The position numbers were made by a program, and so were the translations under genes. From contig JADYYL010000005.1 of NCBI GenBank assembly GCA_020853655.1, positions 1 to 7,532 of the forward strand: DNA of 7,532 bases, in the 5' to 3' direction. Of the stretch, positions 1-6,427 are shown piece by piece. Position 1 is the first letter of the stretch, and each line of letters begins with the position of its first letter. Origin of the DNA: Deltaproteobacteria bacterium. Its GTDB lineage: Bacteria > Bdellovibrionota_C > UBA2361 > SZUA-149 > JADYYL01. The notes beneath the pieces were generated by a model. That model was not told the DNA's origin, did no database searches, and saw nothing but the letters and a program-made list of their open reading frames with translations.

Positions 1-2322
1 GACTTCTGGTGGAAGAATGGCACGGAGATGTTCAAGGCGTTCCAGGAAACACCGGTCGTGGTCGAGAGTGAGATCGCGGGGGGTGGATGCCTCATCTATC
101 GGCGCAGTGCCGTGCAAATGGCTGGTGGATTCCCGGACGATCTCACGGTGGTGTCGTTCCGCGAGGACTCTGATCTCTCGCATCGCGTGCATCTGCTCGG
201 ATATAAAGTGCTCGTCGACACGCGCGCAATCGCGCTTCACATGTCGGCCTCGCGCGGTGGATGTCGCGATACCGCTGAGTGGGAGCGCCACTTTGCCACT
301 GACGGGTTGCTCTTCCTCGAGAAGCTTGAGATCTGGAGAGAAGAACAACGACAGCTTTCCGAACTGAAGAAGAGCCACGGACCGATCAAACTGCTTCTGC
401 TCTACGATGAGGTCGGTTGGGCGTGGTGGCACCGCTCGCAGCATATCAAGCGAAACATCTCGGCCAACGTCGAGGTGCATATCGGCAAGCTTGGCGAGTA
501 TTTCGATCACTCGCCTTTCGATTTCGTCTTCGCATTCGATCACGACATTCTCCGAGAGCTTCCGTTTGTCCCGCAGGACAAGCTGATTGTGGGAAATAGC
601 TGTCCGAAGCTTATTCAGGGCGCGCTCGATGTACTCCAGAGCGGGCGCTGCGCCGCCGTGATTGTGAACAACTACGAAACGTTCAAGCGCTACCGCCACT
701 TACCGGGTGTCTTTTGCTGCCAAAACGGCGTGGACCTCGACCTCTTCTTCCCGGCGCAAGAACCAGTGAAGGAGCTGGTTGCCTGCTGGACGGGCCACTC
801 GCAGTCGATTGGCAATAAGGGGCTCGACCTCCTCCGCGAAGCGTGTCGCCGGGAGAAAGTCGATCTTCTCGTCGTCGACGCAGCAAAGAAAGCGAAGAAC
901 GAACGCGCCAATACGCAAGAGTGGGTGCGGGACAATCTTTATCGCCAAGCGTCCGTTTACATCTGTGCCTCGGAGTTTGAGGGTACCCCAAATCCCGCGC
1001 TCGAGGCCCTTGCGACTGGCGTGCCCGTGATCACAACATCGGTCGGGAACATGCCCGAACTCATCGTCGACGGGCACAACGGGTTCATCGTGGAGCGCAG
1101 TGTCGAGGCAATAGCCAACGCGCTTCGAAAGCTGAAAGCATTGGATCGAAAGACGATTGCTGCCAACGCAAGACGTTCCGTCGAGATTGGGTGGAGCTGG
1201 AGGGCGCAGACAAAGAAGTACGAGCGAGTTCTGCAGTCGCTTCTCCGTGAGCGGGTTTACGGCCGTTCAAAGAAGCCGAGCGTTGACCCGCGAGAGGTCG
1301 ACCGCGCTGTCGCAGAGCGGATGAGCGCCGCCAATCACCCGACCAACATCGACAGCTATGTCCGTGAGCGAAACGGAAAGATTGCGATTCTTGACTCAAG
1401 CATCGTCGATGATTTGCTGACCAAAGAAGGAATGTTACGCCTCGCCGAAGCACTCTTGTCGTTTGGGCCGTTCCAGTTTCATTTCGGCGGCGTGGGAGAC
1501 GCGTTACTCCTGATGTCGACCTTCGGCGATCGGGCTGCCGATCAGCGAATATTCAGTATTTCAACGTCACCAGCGGCAACCCGTGCTTTCTTCGAAGAGT
1601 TCCCGAATCTCGGCGAAGTCTATATTGCTCCTTTCCCGAAACGTGCAGAGTCGGCGATGGTCGCGCGCGCCATTATCCGTCGGGTGCCCGGATTCCTCGG
1701 TGCAGGAGTCACGCCGATCGGGGCGCACGACGATGAGTGGAATGATTCACTTGATATCTTCGTGCGATATGGAGTGCAGCGTTCACCCCTCTGGGCACGT
1801 GAGTTTATCAAGCCTTCGAAGTCTGGATTGCACGCAGTCATTGCACCGAAGGGCAGCGAGCGTGACATGAGCACGGGGAAGAGGAACGTGATCGACCCAG
1901 CGCTCTGGCAGCCACTGCTCGACCTCCTCGTGAGCGAAGGGTGGGAGGTCTCGGTCATCGGCGTTCCAGAGGAGCGCGCGATGTACCCGTCGAAGGCTGG
2001 GGTCGATGATCGGCGGAGCTATCGATTCGGAGAGCAGATGTCGCTCGTCGCGTCGTGCGATCTGCTCATTTCTGCAGACTCATGGGCGAAGACGTTTCGG
2101 GGACTCCTTGATGCACCCGCTGTGGTGTTCCCGCCGCTCTACGGAACCGAGCACCGACTTGGCTCCGATGCGAGCGCGAATGTCTTCATCCGGCCCTGGC
2201 CGTCATTGCATGTGGTGACGTCGATCGAGGATGTGCGCCTGGCTATCGAAGGGTTTGCCCCGAGCGATTCGCCCGAACCGACAGCTCTCGCCGTCGAGCG
2301 CCATAGTTTCCACGACCGATAG
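1..2322 (+). CDS. Multi-domain glycosyltransferase (GT2-like end + GT4-like + GT9-like), 5' partial
   Basis: The frame is open from base 1, so the true start lies upstream; 773 residues plus stop are visible. Residues about 1-115 are the end of a GT-A (GT2-like) domain: GGGCLIYRRSA, then GGFPDDL, then the acidic FREDSDL motif (E55, D56, D58) and GYKVLVDTRAIALH. Residues about 127-415 form a GT-B, GT4-like domain: NGVDLDLFFP begins at N242, and the donor-binding E-x7-E signature is E327/E335 in EGTPNPALEALATG, followed by GVPVITTSVGNMPELI. Residues about 455-760 resemble the GT9 heptosyltransferase fold: FGGVGDALLL (G496-D500), a VSVIGVPEE strand, and LISADSW with GLLDAPAVVFPPLYG near the end. 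I see no transmembrane segment, so it is probably cytoplasmic or peripheral. The inferred role is building a surface glycan; donors and acceptor cannot be read. The GT2 and GT4 calls are firm. The GT9-like call is weaker and that module may be inactive. Confidence 0.85.
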   Translation, partial: DFWWKNGTEMFKAFQETPVVVESEIAGGGCLIYRRSAVQMAGGFPDDLTVVSFREDSDLSHRVHLLGYKVLVDTRAIALHMSASRGGCRDTAEWERHFATDGLLFLEKLEIWREEQRQLSELKKSHGPIKLLLLYDEVGWAWWHRSQHIKRNISANVEVHIGKLGEYFDHSPFDFVFAFDHDILRELPFVPQDKLIVGNSCPKLIQGALDVLQSGRCAAVIVNNYETFKRYRHLPGVFCCQNGVDLDLFFPAQEPVKELVACWTGHSQSIGNKGLDLLREACRREKVDLLVVDAAKKAKNERANTQEWVRDNLYRQASVYICASEFEGTPNPALEALATGVPVITTSVGNMPELIVDGHNGFIVERSVEAIANALRKLKALDRKTIAANARRSVEIGWSWRAQTKKYERVLQSLLRERVYGRSKKPSVDPREVDRAVAERMSAANHPTNIDSYVRERNGKIAILDSSIVDDLLTKEGMLRLAEALLSFGPFQFHFGGVGDALLLMSTFGDRAADQRIFSISTSPAATRAFFEEFPNLGEVYIAPFPKRAESAMVARAIIRRVPGFLGAGVTPIGAHDDEWNDSLDIFVRYGVQRSPLWAREFIKPSKSGLHAVIAPKGSERDMSTGKRNVIDPALWQPLLDLLVSEGWEVSVIGVPEERAMYPSKAGVDDRRSYRFGEQMSLVASCDLLISADSWAKTFRGLLDAPAVVFPPLYGTEHRLGSDASANVFIRPWPSLHVVTSIEDVRLAIEGFAPSDSPEPTALAVERHSFHDR

Positions 2323-2771
2323 CCCTCAGCGCCGTCTCTTCCTGGAGCGAATCCTCGAGATCGACTTGCGCCGACTCCCGGCAGTGATTATCTCCTCGCA
2401 TCCGGCGGTGTTTCACGCCTGAACTCTATCAAGCTGCTTGCCTGCTCTCGGGGGCGTCGCCCGGCTCCGGCTCGTCACGGACCGAGAGTAAAGCCGCCGG
2501 AGTTCTCGGGAAACTCTGATTCGTCGAAGATGCTGAATGCGTTACTCGGATGGGACCGCCTCTCGAGATCCGTCAGCGCTTTCGCCATTTTTAACCGGGC
2601 CCGAATTGAGGTATGAGAGCAGGCAAATACCTCGTAACGTTGAATGCTCCCGGGTGTGCCGATGGCGCTCGTGAGCCTCAGCCCACCATTGAAACGTGAT
2701 CGAATAAATCCCGTTTTAGAAATGATGAGCGAGATGGTGATTCCAGAAGGGAACGCCGCTCCGAGGGCTCG
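2323..2771. other. Intergenic stretch with no convincing gene
   Basis: This is the first 450 bases of the 640-base gap between the glycosyltransferase and secA. Short open frames exist on both strands, the longest being 111 codons on the - strand (2475-2810). None has a recognisable domain, and that one begins inside a hairpin arm. No good intrinsic terminator follows the glycosyltransferase stop. The best local inverted repeat, GGGC-GTC-GCCC near 2452-2462, is short and has no T run. A + strand frame covering the end of the glycosyltransferase continues to 2422 with plausible-looking codons (ending in RRLPAVIISSHPAVFHA), but I do not recognise it. This could be decayed coding sequence or plain spacer. 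Confidence 0.5.
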
Positions 2772-2806
2772 TAGAGTATTTAGCGTTCGTAGCGCTAAAT
2801 GCTCTA
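2772..2806 (+). repeat. Hairpin 1 of the secA-upstream cluster
   Basis: The left arm 2772-2785 (TAGAGTATTTAGCG) pairs with the right arm 2793-2806 (CGCTAAATGCTCTA). This gives 14 bp with one G-T wobble (2777/2801) around a 7-base loop (TTCGTAG). Confidence 0.85.
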
Positions 2807-2807
2807 G

Positions 2808-2828
2808 CAAACGCCAGGAGGGCGTTTG
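2808..2828 (+). repeat. Hairpin 2 of the cluster
   Basis: The arms CAAACGCC (2808-2815) and GGCGTTTG (2821-2828) form a perfect 8-bp stem around the 5-base loop AGGAG. The right side, 2818-2830, also matches the cluster's 13-base motif at 10 of 13 positions. Confidence 0.75.
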
Positions 2829-2829
2829 T

Positions 2830-2851
2830 CGGACGCGATATATCGCGTCCG
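2830..2851. repeat. Perfect 22-bp palindrome (element 3 of the cluster)
   Basis: Bases 2830-2840 (CGGACGCGATA) are the exact reverse complement of 2841-2851, with no loop, centred on ATATAT. Symmetry stops at 2829/2852 (T opposite T). A loopless palindrome of this length could bind a dimeric protein or extrude as a cruciform; neither is shown by sequence. Confidence 0.85.
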
Positions 2852-2855
2852 TAAT

Positions 2856-2890
2856 GTGCAGAATGAATCCTGGATGGATTCATTCTGCAC
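2856..2890 (+). repeat. Hairpin 4 of the cluster
   Basis: The left arm 2856-2870 (GTGCAGAATGAATCC) and the right arm 2876-2890 (GGATTCATTCTGCAC) form a perfect 15-bp stem around the loop TGGAT. Confidence 0.88.
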
Positions 2891-2897
2891 CGAAAAT

Positions 2898-2944
2898 CTA
2901 GAGCGTTTGACAATTCCGCTACGGAGAATTGTTAAACGCTCTAG
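2898..2944 (+). repeat. Hairpin 5 of the cluster, adjacent to the secA start
   Basis: The left arm 2898-2916 (starting CTAGAGCGTTTGACAATTC) pairs with the right arm 2926-2944 (ending AAACGCTCTAG). This gives 19 bp with one G-T wobble (2909/2933) and a 9-base loop. The stem ends 5 bases before the secA Shine-Dalgarno sequence, so folding could affect ribosome access if it is transcribed. The left arm contains an exact TTGACA. Confidence 0.88.
2907..2935 (+). promoter_or_regulatory. Possible sigma-70-type promoter for secA inside hairpin 5
   Basis: An exact -35 consensus TTGACA (2907-2912) is followed at 17-base spacing by TGTTAA (2930-2935), a poor -10 match (3 of 6). An alternative reading is TTGTTA (2929-2934) with 17-base spacing and GATACT (2952-2957), which would place the transcript start almost on the secA GTG. 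Both are weak by themselves. The -35 match may be chance within the palindrome. Confidence 0.25.
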
Positions 2945-2962
2945 TATTCAGGATACTCTGAC

Positions 2963-5686
2963 GTGTTCAAACAAGCCCTCTACAAAGTCTTCGGAACGAA
3001 GAATGATCGCGAGCTGAAGAAGCTCGTTCCCTTCGTTGCTCGCATCAATGAGCTCGAGCCGCAGATCGCGGCGCTCGCCGACATGCAACTTCAGGCAAAG
3101 ACGGCCGAGTTCAAGACTCGCCTCGCGAACGGAGAGTCGCTGGACGCGCTCCTTCCGGAAGCGTTCGCCGTGACACGAGAATCCTCGAAGCGGGTCTTGG
3201 GGATGCGCCATTTCGATGTGCAGCTCATCGGAGGCATGGTGCTGCACGGCGGAAAGATCGCCGAAATGAAAACCGGGGAAGGGAAGACGCTCGTCGCCAC
3301 CCTGCCGGCATATCTGAATGCGCTCGAGGGAAAGGGCGTGCACGTCGTGACGGTGAACGACTACCTCGCGCGCCGCGATGCTGAGTGGATGGGACGGTTG
3401 TACCGCTTTTTGGGACTCGACGTCGGCTGCATCGTGGTCGGTCTGAGCCAGGAAGAGCGGCAGCGCAATTACGCTGCTGATATCACTTACGGGCAAAACA
3501 ACGAGTTCGGTTTCGACTACCTCCGCGACAATATGAAGGTCGAGCTCTCGGAGACTGCGCAGCGCTCGCATCACTTTGCCATTGTTGACGAAGTCGACTC
3601 GATTCTCGTCGACGAAGCGCGCACTCCGCTGATCATCTCTGGGCCAAGCGAGGAGGCGACCGATAAGTATAAAATTGCCGATCAGGTGGTTCGTCATCTT
3701 CGTGAGAACGAACACTTCACGATCGATCTCAAGGGGAAGAACGCGATCCTCGGCGACGAGGGCGTGAAGTTTGTCGAAGAACTTCTCAAAGTTGAGAACC
3801 TCTACGATCCTCGCAATATTCAGCTCGTCCATCACATCAATAATTCCCTGAAGGCCCACGGGGCGATGAAGCGGGATGTCGACTATGTGGTGCGGAACGG
3901 TCAGGTTGTGATCGTCGATGAGTTTACGGGGCGTCTGATGCCCGGTCGTCGTTGGTCGGATGGATTACATCAGGCGGTCGAAGCGAAAGAAGGTGTTCAG
4001 GTACAACGCGAGAACCAAACGCTCGCAACGATTACCTTCCAGAACTACTTCCGAATGTACAAGAAGCTTTCGGGTATGACGGGGACCGCGGACACCGAGG
4101 CTCTCGAGTTTAAGAAGATCTACAACCTCGAAGTCATGGTGATTCCAACGAATCGAGGGATGGTTCGGAAGGACAGCGCAGACGTCGTATTTGTTAGCGA
4201 AAACGCCAAGTTTAAGGCGGTGTGCGACGAGATTGCTGAGCTCGTCGAGAAGGGTCAGCCGGTGCTCGTCGGGACGGCCAGCATCGCGAAGTCCGAGATG
4301 CTGAGCGAACAGCTCAAACAACGAGGTGTTCCGCACCACGTTCTCAATGCCAAGCAGCACGAACACGAAGCCGAGATCGTCGCGCAAGCCGGGCGTTATA
4401 AGGCGGTGACGATCTCAACGAATATGGCCGGTCGGGGAACCGATATCGTTCTTGGTGGAAATCCGGAGTTCATGGCGGCCAACGCTGCGGGAACTCGCGA
4501 TCCAAGCGATCCTCAGTTTCAAGAAGAGCTCGAGCGCGCAAAGAGAGCCTGTGCCGAGGAGCGCGAGCAGGTGCTTGCCGCCGGGGGGCTTCACATCCTG
4601 GGGACGGAGCGTCACGAAAGTCGGCGGATCGATAACCAGCTGCGAGGCCGGGCTGGTCGACAAGGGGATCCCGGAAGTTCACGTTTCTACATCTCGCTCG
4701 AAGACGATCTGATGAAGCGTTTCGGCGGCGAGCGAATGAAGGCGATGATGTCTCGTCTGGGTGCCAAAGAAGACGACGCGATTGAAGGTCGAATCGTGAG
4801 CAGTTCGATCGAGCGCGCGCAGAAGAAGGTTGAGGCATATCACTTCGATATCCGGAAACATCTGCTGGAATACGACGACGTCCTCAATAAGCACCGTGAA
4901 ATCGTCTATTCGCTGCGCGACAGGGTGATTCGAGCGGAAGAGATGGAGGAGCAGTTCCTTGAAGTTGTGGGCGACGTTGTCGAGCACACGGTGCTCTCTC
5001 GTGTCAGCGAGAAAGAGCCGCCCTCCACATGGGATATTGAGGGGATCTACAAGGAGTTCAACGAGCAGTTCGGAATGTCCAGCTCGGCGGCCGATGTCAT
5101 TGCTCGCGCGGAGAATGCCTCGAGTGGCCTCGCCCAAGAACTCTACGACAACCTGCTCGAGTCGGCGAAGAGTCGCTACCACGAGCGTCAGGGGAAGTTC
5201 GGGCCGGAGATTATGCTCAAGCTTTCTCGCGTCCTCTTTCTTGAAGCGATTGATTACTTCTGGAAGGAACACCTCACAAACATCGACTATTTGAAGGAAG
5301 GGATCGGGCTGCGTGGCTACGGCCAGAAGAACCCGCTTCTGGAATATCAGAAGGAAGCGTTTGAACTCTTCTCGTTGATGATGCTCAACGTGAAGTCGAA
5401 TCTCGTCCAACGGATGTTTACTTTTCAGCTCGTGACTCAGGAAGAGGTTGCGGCGATGGAGGAGCGCGAACGCGAGCTTCAAGCGAAGCGAGAGGCGGCG
5501 GCACACACCATCCACCAAGATGCCTCTGCCGCGCCGTTGCCACCGACCGAGGCCCCACTTCCGCCGAAGCCTGAGCCTGCTCCTCAAATTCCGACTGGGG
5601 ATCAGCTCGCGACTGAGCGTGCGCGTAAGGAGGTCCAGCGGAAGAAGAATAAAGCTCAGAAAGAGGCACGAAAGCGGGCGCGCTAG
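2963..5686 (+). CDS. secA: SecA, preprotein translocase ATPase
   Basis: SecA couples ATP hydrolysis to threading unfolded preproteins through the SecYEG channel at the inner membrane. The protein has 907 residues, close to the usual 830-930. The start matches the family (FKQALYKVFG, then NDRELKKL). The GTG start has AGGA nine bases upstream. Walker A GEGKT is at 105-109 and Walker B DEVD at 209-212, the same numbering as E. coli. Nucleotide-binding domain 1 continues with DEARTPLIISG. In domain 2, MAGRGTDIVLGG begins at 488 and QLRGRAGRQGDPGSS at 559. The helical scaffold and wing show KEHLTNIDYLKEGIGLRGYGQKNP. Oddly, the last 70 residues are Pro/Ala-rich then Lys/Arg-rich, ending in QKEARKRAR, with no cysteines: the usual C-terminal zinc-binding motif (CxCxSGx8CH) for SecB and lipid contact is missing. 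The leader is filled by the hairpin cluster; no secM-like gene is visible. Confidence 0.98.
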   Translation: MFKQALYKVFGTKNDRELKKLVPFVARINELEPQIAALADMQLQAKTAEFKTRLANGESLDALLPEAFAVTRESSKRVLGMRHFDVQLIGGMVLHGGKIAEMKTGEGKTLVATLPAYLNALEGKGVHVVTVNDYLARRDAEWMGRLYRFLGLDVGCIVVGLSQEERQRNYAADITYGQNNEFGFDYLRDNMKVELSETAQRSHHFAIVDEVDSILVDEARTPLIISGPSEEATDKYKIADQVVRHLRENEHFTIDLKGKNAILGDEGVKFVEELLKVENLYDPRNIQLVHHINNSLKAHGAMKRDVDYVVRNGQVVIVDEFTGRLMPGRRWSDGLHQAVEAKEGVQVQRENQTLATITFQNYFRMYKKLSGMTGTADTEALEFKKIYNLEVMVIPTNRGMVRKDSADVVFVSENAKFKAVCDEIAELVEKGQPVLVGTASIAKSEMLSEQLKQRGVPHHVLNAKQHEHEAEIVAQAGRYKAVTISTNMAGRGTDIVLGGNPEFMAANAAGTRDPSDPQFQEELERAKRACAEEREQVLAAGGLHILGTERHESRRIDNQLRGRAGRQGDPGSSRFYISLEDDLMKRFGGERMKAMMSRLGAKEDDAIEGRIVSSSIERAQKKVEAYHFDIRKHLLEYDDVLNKHREIVYSLRDRVIRAEEMEEQFLEVVGDVVEHTVLSRVSEKEPPSTWDIEGIYKEFNEQFGMSSSAADVIARAENASSGLAQELYDNLLESAKSRYHERQGKFGPEIMLKLSRVLFLEAIDYFWKEHLTNIDYLKEGIGLRGYGQKNPLLEYQKEAFELFSLMMLNVKSNLVQRMFTFQLVTQEEVAAMEERERELQAKREAAAHTIHQDASAAPLPPTEAPLPPKPEPAPQIPTGDQLATERARKEVQRKKNKAQKEARKRAR

Positions 5687-5855
5687 TGCTCTGACAGGTT
5701 AGGCTATTCATTACTGGTCAGAGAACGAGCAGAGTCTTTCTCGCTGAAATTGGCGTGAAATCGCGATATTTGCCTGTGGGCGTTTGGTTTGTGGACCGGC
5801 GCGAGACTTCCCGATATTCTCCACTTCTCAGAGTTTTGTTTCAGAGGGCTTTTGT
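5687..5855. other. secA-accB intergenic region
   Basis: This spacer has one inverted repeat, CTCTGAC (5689-5695) with GTCAGAG (5717-5723), directly after the secA stop, but the loop is 21 bases and no T run follows. I see no clear -35/-10 pair at normal spacing. It is therefore undecided whether accB has its own promoter here or is read through from secA. Confidence 0.4.
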
Positions 5856-5876
5856 ATGAATTGCGAGGGAATGTGA
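5856..5876 (+). CDS. Possible six-residue leader ORF coupled to accB
   Basis: An ATG at 5856 stands 7 bases after a good Shine-Dalgarno sequence, AGAGGG (5843-5848). It opens a six-codon frame, MNCEGM, whose TGA stop (5874-5876) overlaps the proposed accB GTG (5873-5875) in ATGTGA. Such overlaps are known to couple translation. accB's own upstream purine stretch, GAGGGA (5865-5870), is close to its GTG (2 bases after GGGA), so reinitiation from the leader would be useful. Chance cannot be excluded in so short a frame. Confidence 0.3.
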   Translation: MNCEGM

Positions 5877-6403
5877 CCGGTAAGTTTGACCTCGAAGAGA
5901 TATCGACGCTGCTCGGACTCCTGCGTGACAACGACGTCAAGGAGTTCAAGTTGGAGCGTGGTGGTGATCGCCTCTGGCTTCGGCGGGGAGAGATTCCGCC
6001 TGCGGTCGTGAACTATCCGATGCAAAGCGTTCAGCAGGCGCCGGCGATGATGGCGGCTCCGCTCGTTGCTGCGCATTCCGCCGACACCTCTGGGCACGCG
6101 GCAACGGCCACCGCCCCTTCCGTCGTGGTTCCCGTCGCCGCGCCTGTGCTACCGGCTCGCACCGTGCACGAACTCAAGTCGCCCATGGTCGGCACGTTCT
6201 ATCGTCGGCCGGCGCCGGATGCGAAACCTTTTGTGGACGTTGGAGACAAAGTTCGCAAAGGCCAGGTGCTCTGCATCGTCGAAGCGATGAAGCTGATGAA
6301 CGAGATCGAGTGCGATAAAGACGGAACCGTTGTCGAGCTTTGCCTCACTGACGGTCAGATGGCCGAGTATGGCGAAGTCCTGTTCCGCATCGACGTCGGT
6401 TAA
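5873..6403 (+). CDS. accB: AccB, biotin carboxyl carrier protein of acetyl-CoA carboxylase
   Basis: AccB carries biotin between the biotin carboxylase (AccC) and the carboxyltransferase, the first committed step of fatty acid synthesis, in the cytoplasm. The 176 residues begin with the typical helical start (KFDLEEISTLLGLLRDNDVKEFKLERGG). A flexible Ala/Pro/Val-rich linker follows at about residues 52-95. The biotinyl domain runs from about 98 to 176, with the thumb segment SPMVGTFYRRPAPDAKPFV and the biotinylation site EAMKLM at K140, 36 residues from the end as in the family. I chose GTG 5873 because it gives a normal N-terminus. The frame stays open upstream to a TTG at 5789, but those 28 extra codons do not look like AccB and lack a ribosome site; TTG 5861 is a second alternative. 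accC follows after 24 bases, so they share a transcript. Confidence 0.95.
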   Translation: MTGKFDLEEISTLLGLLRDNDVKEFKLERGGDRLWLRRGEIPPAVVNYPMQSVQQAPAMMAAPLVAAHSADTSGHAATATAPSVVVPVAAPVLPARTVHELKSPMVGTFYRRPAPDAKPFVDVGDKVRKGQVLCIVEAMKLMNEIECDKDGTVVELCLTDGQMAEYGEVLFRIDVG

Positions 6404-6427
6404 ACAACTCCCAGGTAATTCTCACTC

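Larger units (their letters stand above)
2772..2944. repeat. Cluster of five consecutive hairpins/palindromes upstream of secA
   Basis: Five inverted repeats follow each other with gaps of 1 to 7 bases, filling nearly all of this stretch. The stems are 14, 8, 11, 15 and 19 bp, each checked base by base. The outermost hairpins share a stem-base motif, TAGAG(C/T)(A/G)TTT(A/G)(A/G)C, which occurs at 2772-2784 (+), 2794-2806 (-), 2899-2911 (+) and 2931-2943 (-). The two ends of the whole block are therefore imperfect inverted repeats of each other (10 of 13 bases). None of the stems is followed by a T run, so a terminator role is unlikely. The likely identity is a REP/BIME-like or MITE-like non-coding element, or a structured 5' leader of secA, since its end is 18 bases before the start codon. 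No target-site duplication is obvious. Confidence 0.8.

Noticed and set aside
2323..2422. + strand frame continuing past the glycosyltransferase stop to 2422, with codon use that looks plausible
   Set aside because: It overlaps the glycosyltransferase end in another frame, has no start or ribosome site after the stop, and matches no family I recognise. A frameshift extension of the glycosyltransferase is possible but unsupported.
2452..2462. GC-rich hairpin after the glycosyltransferase as a terminator
   Set aside because: It has a 4-bp stem with a 3-base loop and no T run, so it is within chance.
2475..2810. 111-codon open frame on the - strand in the gap before secA
   Set aside because: It shows no recognisable motif, composition is not convincing, and its start codon lies in the region of hairpin 1, so it is more likely a chance frame or remnant.
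2772..2944. CRISPR array or integron attachment-site reading of the repeated hairpins
   Set aside because: There are no regular direct repeats with unique spacers, no cas or integrase gene, and the hairpins differ in sequence and length.
2948..3859. Long - strand open frame (303 codons) opposite secA
   Set aside because: It is a shadow of secA: the + strand protein is unmistakable and the opposite frame has no domain.
5689..5723. Inverted repeat after the secA stop as an intrinsic terminator
   Set aside because: The stem is only 7 bp, the loop is 21 bases, and no T run follows.
5789..5872. Upstream extension of accB to TTG 5789
   Set aside because: The 28 added codons do not resemble an AccB N-terminus and no ribosome site precedes the TTG.
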